Of a DNA stretch of 64,000 bases, positions 7,790 to 18,300 are shown piece after piece. A program made the position numbers and the translations under genes. Within the stretch, counting starts at the first letter, position 1, and each line of letters starts with the position of its first letter. The stretch lies in assembly GCA_036873755.1 (NCBI GenBank), contig JAVTVY010037272.1:1-64000 (forward strand), read 5' to 3'. Under the pieces are notes generated by a model that had not been told where the DNA came from, searched no databases, and saw only the letters and a list, made by a program, of their open reading frames with translations. The DNA is from Hanleya hanleyi (taxonomy: Eukaryota; Mollusca; Polyplacophora; Lepidopleurida; Hanleyidae).

Positions 7790-9494
7790 GGGGAAACATT
7801 GCAGTGGGGGGACATGGGGAGGGGGGAGGGAAATGGAATAGCCAAAAAAAATTTTTTTATCATTGAATAAAATGTAAAAAAAAGATTCATGGAGCCAAAA
7901 AAAATCTTTTTCATTTTATATGTTTTTTTAACAATTAAATATTGAAATTAAGAAAGGGGAGGGGTAAATTGGAGGGGGGGACAGGGGAGTAAGCAAGGTG
8001 GATGGAATAGCCCCAATTTTTTCTTTAATAATGAACCCATGGGGTCGAGTAAGGTATCAAATTGAAGCTGAGGTGAAGGGGCATGTAATGGGCTGGATGT
8101 GGGATTGAACTATCGGCATTCTGCGCATGCGCGGCCCCCTAAGGTATGAAAATAGACGTTTTGGCATCTAGGGAAGCCCCTAATGGACCGATGGGGTATT
8201 TGCATGCGCACAATCACCCTAATTCAACCCCATACTCAGTCCATCAGATGCTCCTTCACCTAAGCTTCAATTTGATACCTCACTCGACCCTCTACCTGCA
8301 AAAAATTTTTTTAGCTCCTTCAGGAGTGTATAAATACACTCTTTTTTTAATTTGGAGGTAGTGGGTCGAGAGAGGTATCAAATTAAAGCTTAGGTGAAGG
8401 AGCATGTGATGGACTGAGTATGGGGTTGAATTAGGGTGATTCTGCGCATGCGCGGCCCCCCTAAGGTATGAAAATAGACGTTTTGGCATCTAGGGAAGCC
8501 CCTAATGGACCGATGGGATGGAGTGAGGTATCAAAGTGAAGCATTCATGAAGGGCGATGTAATGGACTGGGTGTGAGATTGACATATCGGTCTTGTGCAT
8601 AATTTAAAAAAAGAACACTAACAAGCATTTTTTTTTTAATTTTATACTATTTTTATTAACACAAATAGAATGAACGTGTTCACAAGGGTATTGAATTTTT
8701 ATACAATTATATCTGAGTATTGAATATTTAAATACAATTAACAGTAAAAAAAACTCTGAATTTTTAAATAGTTCTGCATTTAATACAATTAACAGTAAAA
8801 AAATAACCTGTGAATTTTAAATACAATTATACGCTCTCAAGCCACTTCAATGAATGTGTATGGTAAAATGTTCTGTTCAACACTAGTTCTGTTCAATAAT
8901 TCTTCAACAAGACTTGTTTGAATTCATCATCATCTTTCCGTCCTTGATGCACATAAATGTACGTGATAATGTCCTCACGTGGAATTTTGGGAGGACAGGC
9001 CGCTTCAACTCCCAGGGCTATTTGCGGCTCCGTCACGGCCTCCAGTGCTTCAGTGATCATTGCGTATGAAGGTACTCGAGTGTCCTGTGGAATTTGAGGT
9101 CTGATCAGATGGAGGACTGTGTCGATGTATTTCAGGTAAATATAGTGAGACACCTGGTAGGTCAGAGCTGAACGAATGGAACTTGCGAGACTCTGCAACT
9201 TCCGCCACGCTGTTAATTTCAAAGTGACACCCTGAGGACAGGCAACAAGCTCTTGGGTATCTAACCGTTTTCGCCATTTACGGATGTGGACGAGGAGCTG
9301 GTCATTGAAATAAGCACAGCTCACAAAGATGTCGTCACCCACATGAAATTTCGCTTCATCACTCCCCTGGTCACGAATCACCGCTTCGATGGCGTATTCA
9401 AGGGTCTCCAGTTTTTGCCAGTTGTCTAAGGTCATGGCAATATGCTTACCGGGTCTGTCGTGAAAGCCCGCCGCATTAAAATGCACTTCCTCAT
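7790..9494. repeat. right arm of long inverted repeat
   Basis: Reverse complement of 1,118-3,090, shorter because it holds one fewer 322-bp palindromic unit. NRF1-like GCGCATGCGC sites are at 8,123-8,132 and 8,444-8,453, and ATTTGCAT (octamer complement) is near 8,197. Unlike the left arm, its outer edge continues smoothly into the complete CARD-PC4-PC4 gene, so this side looks like the original. Confidence 0.85.
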
Positions 9495-10104
9495 CTTTCA
9501 CACTCACTGTTAAATAAGGTGAGAGCTCCCAAATGTCGGTGTGAGCTACCTGGTAGGCCTGTTGGATGAGGTTATTAATCTCCTGGACAGACATAGGAAG
9601 TTCTACCACCATCTGTTTTTTCTCAGGCGCTTGCGGGGGTACTACTGGCTCAATCACTGACTCAGGTATTTCTAACGGTGTTAGTCGAGGCCGTTTAGAT
9701 CGTCCACCACGTTTAGCAGGTGTAGTACTCTCTGGGGTAGTACTCTCTGGGGTAGTGTGTGTACGTTTGCTAGCTGTACGCTGTTCGGTAGTGGTATCCA
9801 TCGCTAAGATATCTTCATCTTGTATAACGTCGGCTTCAAGTAGATCCGCTAGTTCTCCATTTCCCGTGATCTTCAACGCCGCCACGAAGGCTAGAAATGC
9901 ATAGGGGCTAGAGCGCAGTACACCATCGATGAGGGCTGTGTTTTGTGCTGAAGAAGTTTTCTCAGCCATGATTTCGTCGACACGCTGTTGGTGGAGTATG
10001 TTTCCATCCATAAGGATATAACATATTTCTTCTACACGCTGCATCTCATCAATAAGACGAACACGGTACTTTGCAAGCCTCACTAAAAATGATGATGACG
10101 CCAT
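8893..10104 (-). CDS. CARD-PC4-PC4 domain protein of virus-like element
   Basis: 403 residues. Residues 6-91 match a caspase-recruitment (CARD) death fold: a KYRVRLIDEM first helix, ILMDGNIL, RVDEIMAE, then SSPYAFLAFVAALKITG and LADLL, the usual order and spacing. Residues 105-145 are Ser/Thr/Pro-rich with a basic nuclear-localisation-like stretch (KRGGRSKRPRL). Two PC4/SUB1-like single-strand DNA-binding domains follow: about 190-243 (PGKHIAMTLDNWQKL) and 253-309 (FHVGDDIFVS, LLVHIRKW, GVTLKLTAWRKL). The start is the first ATG after a TATAAAA box at 10,341-10,347; the frame has only GTG further upstream. I infer a nuclear regulator that may also engage host death-domain signalling. I know of no such domain combination. 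Confidence 0.75.
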   Translation of the reverse strand: MASSSFLVRLAKYRVRLIDEMQRVEEICYILMDGNILHQQRVDEIMAEKTSSAQNTALIDGVLRSSPYAFLAFVAALKITGNGELADLLEADVIQDEDILAMDTTTEQRTASKRTHTTPESTTPESTTPAKRGGRSKRPRLTPLEIPESVIEPVVPPQAPEKKQMVVELPMSVQEINNLIQQAYQVAHTDIWELSPYLTVSVKDEEVHFNAAGFHDRPGKHIAMTLDNWQKLETLEYAIEAVIRDQGSDEAKFHVGDDIFVSCAYFNDQLLVHIRKWRKRLDTQELVACPQGVTLKLTAWRKLQSLASSIRSALTYQVSHYIYLKYIDTVLHLIRPQIPQDTRVPSYAMITEALEAVTEPQIALGVEAACPPKIPREDIITYIYVHQGRKDDDEFKQVLLKNY

Positions 10105-10222
10105 GACTAGGGGCTCAGGTGGATGAAAAACTGCTACGGAGTAATAGTCTGTTGAATTTGCACTGGTAAAATCGAAAAAAGTAATAGGGATGGCCACAGC
10201 TGATACAAGTAGGCTGGATGAC

Positions 10223-10251
10223 TGACTGGCTGGCTGGCTGGCTGGCTGGCT
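10223..10251. repeat. (CTGG)n microsatellite in 5' leader
   Basis: About seven CTGG units lie between the TATA box and the ATG of the CARD gene, hence within its predicted 5' UTR, followed by two AGACTAGAGGTGAA-like repeats. Confidence 0.8.
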
Positions 10252-10340
10252 AGAGGTGAAGCAGACTAGAGGTGAAACAGGCAGGCTGGTCAGGTCAGGT
10301 AAGTCAGATTGAATACACCCCTACCCTAAAAATTGACTCC

Positions 10341-10347
10341 TTTTATA
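10341..10347 (-). promoter_or_regulatory. TATA box for CARD gene
   Basis: TTTTATA on the plus strand reads TATAAAA(GG) on the minus strand. It sits directly downstream (in the gene's direction) of the 14-copy YY1-like array, about 240 bases before the ATG, with no ATG between. Confidence 0.6.
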
Positions 10348-10361
10348 CGTTTTTCTACAGG

Positions 10362-10925
10362 CCACCATCTTGTCCCACCTCCCACACACTAAAACCGACC
10401 GCCATCTTATCCCACCTCCCACACAACACACAAATACGGGCCGCCATCTTATCCCACCTCCCACACAACACACAAATACGGGCCGCCATCTTGTCCCACC
10501 TCCCACACAACACACAAATACGGGCCGCCATCTTGTCCCACCTCCCACACAACACACTAAAACGGACCGCCATCTTGTCCCACCTCCCACACGACACTAA
10601 AACAGGCCGCCATCTTGTCCCACCTCCCACACGACACTAAAACTCGCCGCCATCTTGTCCCACCTCCCACACGACACTAAAACCGGCCGCCATCTTGTCC
10701 CACCTCCCACACAACACACAAAAACACACAAATACGGCCCGCCATCTTGTCCCACCTCCCACACAACACACTAAAACCAACCGCCATCTTGTCCCACCTC
10801 CCACACGACACTAAAACAGGCCGCCATCTTGTCCCACCTCCCACACGACACTAAAACCGGCCGCCATCTTGTCCCACCTCCCACACGACACTAAAACCAG
10901 CCGCCATCTTGTCCCACCTCCCACA
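10362..10925. promoter_or_regulatory. 14-copy tandem array of YY1-like sites
   Basis: Fourteen units of about 37-53 bp share GCCGCCATCTTGTCCCACC plus TCCCACAC, with linkers such as ACTAAAAC or AACACACAAATACGG. GCCGCCATCTTG is the reverse complement of the YY1 consensus CAAGATGGCGGC. Two units have CTTAT instead of CTTGT, and the first has GCCACC. The array lies immediately upstream of the TATA box of the CARD gene, so it is a candidate enhancer. Binding is inferred. Confidence 0.8.
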
Positions 10926-11110
10926 GTCCCTCACGCGCACATCCACAATTATGACGTCACCACCAAGCGCAGTCAAACTACATTCTCGCATTTGATTGGT
11001 CAATATTTCACAATTGACCTCTATGACCTCTACATCCACAAAGTTCCCCCTTAAATTTTACCCGGGGGAACAAATAAGTAGGTCAATGAGCGTTTAAATG
11101 CATGCTGTAT
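10926..11110. promoter_or_regulatory. CRE- and CCAAT-like sites at edge of virus-like segment
   Basis: ATGACGTCACC at about 10,951 matches a cAMP-response element, and GATTGGTCAAT at about 10,994 contains an inverted CCAAT box. GTTCCCCC and GGGGGAAC face each other at about 11,041-11,069. No virus-like sequence is recognised beyond about 11,100, so the element edge may be near, but no terminal repeat was found. Confidence 0.45.
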
Positions 11111-11614
11111 ACTACTACCGTACTTCCCTTTCGTTCCTTGTAACTTTGCCGTTCGTCAGCCATAATTTCCTCGAAAAATGTCCTAAATCGTAGCAAATTA
11201 CCAGAAGTGTTCTGGTGGTTATACCCAAATGGAGCAGCACTGATTCGCCACAGTCTATTCTAAGCATGTTGAAAACAATAATAAAGGATATAGAATTTTT
11301 TTTCACTTCGATCGTTACTACAAGAAAACCAACGGTAGCTATTTTGAAGAAAAAAAAATGGAACACCGTTTATTTCGAAATGAAAAGATCACCCGCATCT
11401 GCCGTGTGAAAAATATCTTTGTATCGGTTATTAACTTTTGTAAGATGATATTTTCGTGCAGTGATACATCATCAGTGGCATCAACAGAGACAAATTGACA
11501 AGACAAATATACTGGAAAATTAATCCTGTTGGGAGATTAGCCAGTCATATTTGCCGCGAAAATGTCATAAAACTGACGTGATTACCAGAGGTTATACATG
11601 AATTAAACAGCACC
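11111..11614. other. diverged direct repeat, no gene
   Basis: About 11,155-11,250 and 11,530-11,614 share scattered blocks (CAGCCATAATTT/CAGTCATATTT, CGAAAATGTC, ATTACCAGA, GGTTATAC, AGCAGCAC/ACAGCAC). They are old copies of one repeat. No coding signal. Confidence 0.4.
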
Positions 11615-12024
11615 AATGGCTCAGTTGCACATTATTGAGAGAACAATGAAGATGCTCTCTGTTCACCGACCAGTGACTTCAGCTGATCAGCTACTGGGTT
11701 GTATATTTTCACTTTCCCCTATCTTTAACCCAGAAGACTATTTTGAACTGGTGATAGCTGACATAATTGTATACATTAGCACATATATACACAAATACTA
11801 TATTTTCCCAGTATTCAATCATAATAACACTCGCTTTGAGTACTGTGAAAATATAGTACGTATGTATAAATTCATGCCAGCTATCGCCAGTTCCAACCAG
11901 TCTCCTGAGTTACAAGATAGGGGAATGTGACATTAGGCAACCCAGTAGCTGATCAGCTGAAGTCACTGGTCCGTGAGCAGACAGGTTCTTCTGTGCTCTC
12001 TCAATAATGTGCAATTGAGCCATT
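11615..12024. mobile_element. 410-bp foldback element with 4-bp target duplication
   Basis: The segment is an imperfect palindrome over its whole length, centre about 11,820. It begins AATGGCTCAGTTGCACATTA and ends with the complement of AATGGCTCAATTGCACATTA. Matching inner blocks include AGCTGATCAGCTACTGGGTTG, TTCCCCTATCTT, GAACTGG.GATAGCTG and CTATATTTTC. CACC flanks both ends (11,611-11,614 and 12,025-12,028), consistent with a 4-bp target-site duplication. No transposase; a non-autonomous DNA element. Confidence 0.75.
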
Positions 12025-12028
12025 CACC

Positions 12029-12424
12029 GTATAATGTGTAGTCCGAGCATGTCACACACACAAATAAAAAACACACTACAGGAATCATTCCCATCTACAT
12101 CACTGTGGAAATCATATAATCCTGTACTGATCAGATGTTTGACAAATACTCATCGGCTGGCACAATATACGCTTGTGAGACGATGTTTGGTTTAAGGGCT
12201 GCATAATAAGTTGCGTGTATCGAGCAAAGATACAGAGGCCAGAAACTTTATGACGTTTTATCCCACTTCTATGTCATGATGCAATTTCTCACATCACAGC
12301 GGCCAAAAGCCATGTGATACACCCATGTGATACAAAACCTGTATCACACCCTTACAGTTGCTAACTATATTTTTGGTTATTTTGCAACATTATTTTGATG
12401 TGAGAAATAAATTATAACACTCGC
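12029..12424. other. non-coding, short imperfect palindromes
   Basis: Contains TGTGATAC repeats (ATGTGATACACCCATGTGATAC and its complement-like CTGTATCACACCC) near 12,313-12,352. Nothing coding is seen. Confidence 0.35.
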
Positions 12425-12538
12425 GGTCATTTATCTGATTTTTATCACACTCGTTTGATAAAACCCATATGAAACTCGCTAAAGCTCGTTTCATATGGGT
12501 TTTATCAAACTCGTGTGATAAAAATCAGATAAATGACC
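12425..12538. repeat. long hairpin (MITE-like)
   Basis: Arms of about 52-55 bases run from GGTCATTTATCTGATTTTTA to its complement, with a GCTAAAGC-type turn near 12,479. Mismatches are mainly CTCG against CGAG. The AACACTCG/ACTCGTAGTG sequences outside may be the element's ends. Confidence 0.75.
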
Positions 12539-12701
12539 ACTCGTAGTGATAATCTATATGTACATGCCTAACAATTACATGGTAGGTTCGGATCATTATT
12601 CAACTCAATTACCCTGCCGCCTCCCTCGTGTAACACGACATCAATTTAATTGCCAAGGCGAGGCCCATCGACTGGCCAAGCCGGAAGTGCAAGTTTGATT
12701 A

Positions 12702-13480
12702 TGAAGGGCCGTTCGCGCCATAATTCGTCAAAAATCTACACGTTAAACACAGGACGACGTGCTAAATTTTGCAACGTAAACTTGATAACCAACCAATCAT
12801 GATTCTGTATTTTCACCGCCAATGTTCAAACTAGTTCATTTTACGCGTCAAGTAAAGACACCCACTGTTAACGTGTAACTTTAGACACAACGCAATTTAC
12901 GTTCAACTCTGACGTGTAGCTTCAACTTCACGTAATGTTCCTGTAGGTCGTCACAATCTTATAATCCATGGGCCTTTCGCGCCATATATCGCTAACAACT
13001 TACGCGTTAAACACGAGAACGATGTGCTAAATTTTACAACGTAAACTTGATAACCAACCAATGATATTTCTGTATTCTTACCGCCAATATTCAAACCAGT
13101 TTATTTTACGCGTCAAATAAAGAAATCCACCTTTAACGTGTAACTTTAGACACAACGTAATTTACGTTCAACTTGACGACGTGTGACTTCAAGTTCACAT
13201 GATCTTTAACGCGTAACTTTAAACAGAACGCAATCTAAGTGAGCTTTAGACGTTTCCGGGTTGTATTAGCCAATCCTGTCCTCTCGCGGAAATTTAAACT
13301 GTTCTCGTCTTTACGTTTGTCATGTACTGGAAGCGTTATCTCGACGTTTCCGGTATTTATAATCAATCATTCGCTCCCGCGGTAATCTTAAATCGTTCTT
13401 ACATGTATTTTACGTCCTAGCCCTACACCGGAAACATTGTGACTGTTCAGTTTACGTTGTAGTTTCAGCCAATCAGATAA
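12702..13480. repeat. left terminal inverted repeat
   Basis: Two related modules (12,702-12,965 and 12,966-13,230), each holding ACGTAAACTTGATAACCAACC, TTACCGCCAAT-like and TTTACGCGTCAA blocks. These are followed by GACGTTTCCGGGTTGTATTAG and related unique sequence that pairs with about 18,300-18,490. No gene. Confidence 0.65.
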
Positions 13481-14572
13481 GCGCTCACTTCAGGTCTACC
13501 ATCTGTACAACGATCTCCACCAGCTAATATTACGGGTTTATGGGCAGTGGTATGTACCATTTTTAAAACGAAGAATGATATAGCGCATCGTATGCCTAAA
13601 TATACGAGGATATATATTTCGTTCTTGTTTCAAAAGTGTGTTCTCTGATGATTTCATAATCAGGGACACCGATCGCCCATTGAGAATGTGATGAAATTTT
13701 TCGGTTTTCAATGTCTTGAATTGAAATTCTGATAGAAAGGGTCTACTTTCTAATGAAATATTGTCATATTCAAGTCAAATTTCACATATACGATTAAACT
13801 GTGTACGATTAATATGTGTGATTAATGCAGTTTCGAAAATTACAATTACAACGATCTCTACAGGTTTGGTGCATTGAAAGTGTTGTAGACAGATTTACAA
13901 AGCATATGAACAGGCCTCCAACCAGAGATATGTTATGCGAATTTGTCTGATGCCAAATTGTACACGCACGCGCGAAAGGTGAGTGTGGCCTTGTCATTGA
14001 GAGCTTGGTGAATTGCGTACAGGTAATGAACTTCGTCCGCTTTCTATCACTCAACAAGTTATATGATCATCTTCACACACAAGTCACTACATTCACACTT
14101 CGAACTAGCCTTGATATATCAAACCACAGACATCAAATCCATGGTACAAATTTCATTGGTAATACTCTCAACTGACGTTTTACGCAACTGATTTTATAGT
14201 AATGGCAATTTAGTCCCCCGCAACAGAGAAAGAATAATTGAACCCTCAACGAGAATCAAGCCCACGATCCCTTCAATCCATGAAGTTGCTCTTACTCCCG
14301 TGAAAAATCAAAATGAAGGCTAGTCGGTGTTGCAATGTGCGAAAGTGGCATGACAATTTGATATAGCGTTGTTCTTATCTCAACACTCTTAAAATGAAAG
14401 TGTTGTATTTAACATTATAAATATTCGCGAGGAGTGACCCCATCATATAAAGTGTTATATTTGTAACATTCTCAAAACGTGCTGGAAAAGTGTTATATCT
14501 TAGAAACATCGAACAGTTGATAATAAATTTTATATGAATTTACATTTAATCGAACTGTTTGACGTTAAAATT
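13481..14572. other. interior of long-TIR structure, no gene recognised
   Basis: AT-rich. Scattered ACAACGATCTC(T/C)A motifs at about 13,513 and 13,847 recur as the complement at about 17,841. No open frame with recognisable content. Confidence 0.35.
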
Positions 14573-16010
14573 GCATTTTCAGACTATAAAACCATCTCCA
14601 AACTCAGAAACCATCCAGTGAGCTATGCTGATATTTTAAAAACTGTTTCCTCGCCATGTGATCTTTTTATTATCGAATGAAAAGTGCAGGTCTTCGATCT
14701 ACTTTTTTTTATGTAAAAAGCTTTGAGTGTCCCTATCTTCAAATAAGATTTGCGACGTCATTATCTCACCTGTAACATCGCTCATCGGAAAGGCGAGATA
14801 TGACGTTGAAAGCGTCATTACAGGGAAATCAACCGTTGTGTAATGTTTCTTTTCTCAAAAGCATCAGCGTGTTCATAGCACATTGTTCTCCCCTGCCCCT
14901 CCCAACGTAATCAGGTTAGGGAGATCCCGCTGTCTAAAATCAAGGTAAAAAAAGGTCGTTTTTGTTGAATAGCTCTTGATTCCTTCTTAACTAATGCTTC
15001 AAAACTTCAGGTGCATTAATCTGTATATTGTTCCATGTCCTATAATTAATTTGCCATTTGATGAACCAGTCAATGTTGTTTCAATAGCGTGACAAATGTA
15101 TGACCTATTATCCTGCAAATTAGATAGGTGACAATTTAGGTTTTTGCTACCATTTAATAGGGATATATATGTCTGTGTACGCTTCGAGAGGATGTGGCTG
15201 AATTCATTATGTAAACTGATTTATTGTGCAAAAAGGACGTTTTTTGCCTCCATTTTTTAAAGCGGGATCGCCGTAACCTGATAATATGATTTTGTCTTTA
15301 CTGATTTTCCCTGATAGACCCATTGGTTTTAGCTTACTGCCAGAGTAGGCCTGCTACAACACTATTAACGCTGATAGAGGTCGTTGTCAACTTCAACTGA
15401 CAACTGCTTGCATTTTCAGACTATAAAACCATCTCCAAACTCAGAAACCATCCAGTGAGCTATGCTGATATTTTAAAAACTGCTTCCTCGCAGTTATTAT
15501 CGAATAAAAAGTGCAGGTCTTCGATCTACTTTTTTTATATGTAAAAAGCTTTGAGTGTCCCTATCTCCAAATAAGATTTGCGACGTCATTATCTTCCCTG
15601 TAACATCGCTCATCGGAAAGGCGAGATATGACGTTGAAAGCGTCATTACAGGGAAATCAACCGTTGTGTAATGTATCTTTTTATCAAAAGCATCAGCGTG
15701 TTCATAGCACATTGTTCTCCCCTCCCCCTCAGGCTCCCAACGTAATCAGGTTAGGGAGATCCCGCTGTTTAAAATCAAGGTAAAAACGGTCGTTTTCATT
15801 CCTTCTTAACGAATGCTTCAAAACTTCAGGTGCATTAATGTATATATTGTTCCATGTCCTATAATTAATTTGCCATTTGATGAACCAGTCAATGTTGTTT
15901 CAATAGCGTGACAAATGTTTGACCTATTATCCTGCAAATTAGATAGGTGACAATTCAGATTTTTGCTACCATTTAATAGGGATATATATGTCTGTGTGCG
16001 CTTCGAGAGG

Positions 16011-16765
16011 ATATTTAGATCTATATCTCTATAAAAATGAAGCTGGCATTCTCTCTCGTCGACTTTATGACAAAAGAGATGATTACAATTTCGACATCGT
16101 AAACTATCCCTTTCTGGACAGTAATATTCCAGTGGGACCTGCATATGGCGTATACATATCTCGCTTAGTAGCATTTGCTAGATCCTGTGTTAAATGTGAC
16201 GATTTTAATCAACGTCACAAAACATTGTTACAGAAACTTATAAAACAGGGCTATTCCACCAAACGCCTCCACTCAAAGTTTCTCAAATTTGGCGATACAT
16301 ATCGCATGCTGATAAAAAAATACGAACGTAGCGTGCAAGATCTATGGCGCTACGTTTCGTAACTTGTGTCTAATTCCGCTTAACCCGGGGCTAGGGACCG
16401 TATGAACCCATGTACTTCAAGATCCTCATGGTACTTATATGAACAATCACAATTAAAGCGTGACTGAGATACATCATTCTTTAGATGACGACTTTACAAC
16501 GAATATTATGGATTAAGAATACTGATCAACGATACGGATTTGATATTTTTGGAACATCATGATGTCTTGCCGGCATCATTGAAAACTGTTGACCGCTTCT
16601 CTCTTGCAGGAAACAAGCCTATGTTTATGTATACTATGATTGTCTTTTTTGAATTTGGTGCTAATACTGTTATATGGAATATGGAATAGGTCTTTGGATT
16701 ATGGACGCGGATATTCTCTAATGGACGACGGCTGAATTATGGATGACGGACTAGACGCTTGTAAT
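16011..16765 (+). mobile_element. 5'-truncated RT element inserted in repeat unit 2
   Basis: Units 1 and 3 read GAGGAT(G/T)TGGCTGAATT without interruption. In unit 2 the same place is split between GAGGAT and TTGGCTGAAT by 755 bp matching the RT element at 63,017-64,000 (reverse). The inserted copy ends with ACGGACTAGACGCTTGTAAT, as does the other copy. It is a 3'-end fragment, as expected from incomplete target-primed reverse transcription. Confidence 0.8.
16012..16362 (+). pseudogene. C-terminal part of YIDD-type reverse transcriptase
   Basis: About 116 codons: a YLDLYLY start, YDKRDDYNFDIVNYPF, then NIPVGPAYGVYISRLV and FARSC, ending LWRYVS and stop. It corresponds to the thumb/C-terminal part of RT proteins common in marine invertebrates. 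The catalytic YIDD box is lost to 5' truncation (it survives in the copy at 63.9 kb). A Penelope-like affinity is possible but not established. The frame here is open to the natural stop. Confidence 0.7.
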
Positions 16766-17815
16766 TTGGCTGAATTTATTATGTAAACTGATTTATTGAG
16801 CAAAAAGGACGTTTTTTACCTCCATTTTTTAAAGCGGGATTGCCCTAACCTGATAATATGATTTTGTCTTTATTGATTTCCCCTGATAGACCCATTGGTT
16901 TTAGCTTACTGCCAGAGTAGGCCTGCTACAACACTATTAACGCTGATAGAAATCGTTGTCAACTTCAGCTGACAACTTCTTGCATTTTCAGACTATAAAA
17001 CCATCTCCAAACTCAGAAACCATCCAGTGAGCTATGCTGATATTTTAAAAACTGCTTCTTCGACATGCGATCTTTTTATTATCGAATAAAAAGTGCAGGT
17101 CTTCGATCTACTTTTTTTTTATGTGACAAGCTTTGAGTGTCCCTATCTCCAAATAAGATTTGCGACGTCATTATCTCTCCTGTAACATCGCTCATCGGAA
17201 AGGCGAGATATGACGTTGAAAGCGTCATTACAGGGAAATCAACCGTTGTGTAATGTATCTTTTTCTCAAAAGCATCAGCGTGTTCATAGCACATTGTTCT
17301 CCCCTGTCCCTCCCAACGTAATCAGGTTAGGGAGATCCCGCTGTCTAAAATCAAGGTAAAAAAGGTCGTTTTTGTTGAATAGCTTTTGATTCCTTCTTAA
17401 CTAATGCTTCAAAACTTCAGGTGCATTAATCTATATATTGTTCCATGTCCTATAATTAATTTGCCATTTGATGAACCAGTCAATGTTGTTTCAATAGCGT
17501 GACAAATGTATGACCTATTATCCTGCAAATTAGATAGGTGACAATTTAGGTTTTTGCTATCATTTAATAGGGATATATATGTCTGTGTACGATTCGAGAG
17601 GATTTGGCTGAATTCATTATGTAAACTGATTTATTGAGCAAAAAGGACGTTTTTTACCTCCATTTTTTAAAGCGGGATCGCCCTAACCTGGTAATATGAT
17701 TTTGTCTTTATTGTTTTCCCCTGACAGACCCATTGATTTTAGCTTACTTCCAGAGTAGTCCTGCTTCAACACTATTAACGCTGATAGAAATCGTTGTCAA
17801 CTTCAGCACAGAAAA

Positions 17816-18300
17816 AACACGCATATCGCGAACTCATGGTAGAGATCGTTGTAAAGTGAATAGTGATTTTGATTAAAATTCTTTTCCCAATCAAACACGA
17901 CGACTTGGAGGCTTGAGTATTTTAGTTCCTCGGAAAATAAGCCATAATTAAAGCGACAAACACAGCCGGTGTACATTCAGATATGCCCGAAAATAGACCA
18001 GTCTTTGAACGTGAAGTCGATATTCCTAACCGGCATAGCAATTCTGTGTCCCAAATTAAAAAATAATAAAAAGACACCAAGCTTAGCTTGCACGTGCTAT
18101 AAATCTGGTTACGGTACACTTGTGGGTACGCTGATCTATGGGGTTTACAGAACTTTTCGGTACTTGTTCGATTATTTTGCTTTGAATGGGCATGCTACTG
18201 TCAACCGTCTAACAATTTATCGCTCCACGAACCGGTAGAGATACATGTAGTTTCATACGGATAGAGATCGTTTGCACTGGTAGAAATCTGTTTGGATAAA
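17816..18300. other. interior of long-TIR structure, no gene
   Basis: Non-repetitive apart from TAGAGATCG-type motifs shared with about 13,513 and 13,847. No open frame with recognisable content. Confidence 0.35.

Larger units (their letters stand above)
14573..17815. repeat. three tandem 0.83-kb units
   Basis: Units start at about 14,573, 15,412 and 16,983, each opening with CATTTTCAGACTATAAAACC. Without the RT insertion, unit 2 is about 0.82 kb, like the others. Each includes GGCGAGATATGACGTTGAAA and a TCAGGTTAGGGAGATCCCG block. A minus-strand open frame of about 70 codons (15,497-15,712; 17,079-17,294) is preserved in units 2 and 3 and broken in unit 1. Its sequence is not recognised. Confidence 0.8.

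Noticed and set aside
10362..10925. CRISPR-like array
   Set aside because: Spacers are low-complexity CA-rich linkers, repeats are not constant in length, and the context is eukaryotic promoter DNA.
1..11100. Endogenous herpesvirus
   Set aside because: RING genes and inverted repeats suggested it, but the adenain-like protease next to a Polinton-type capsid tail fits Polinton/adintovirus better; no herpes core gene seen.
11616..11930. 104-codon frame inside the foldback element
   Set aside because: It follows one arm of a palindrome and has no protein-like features.
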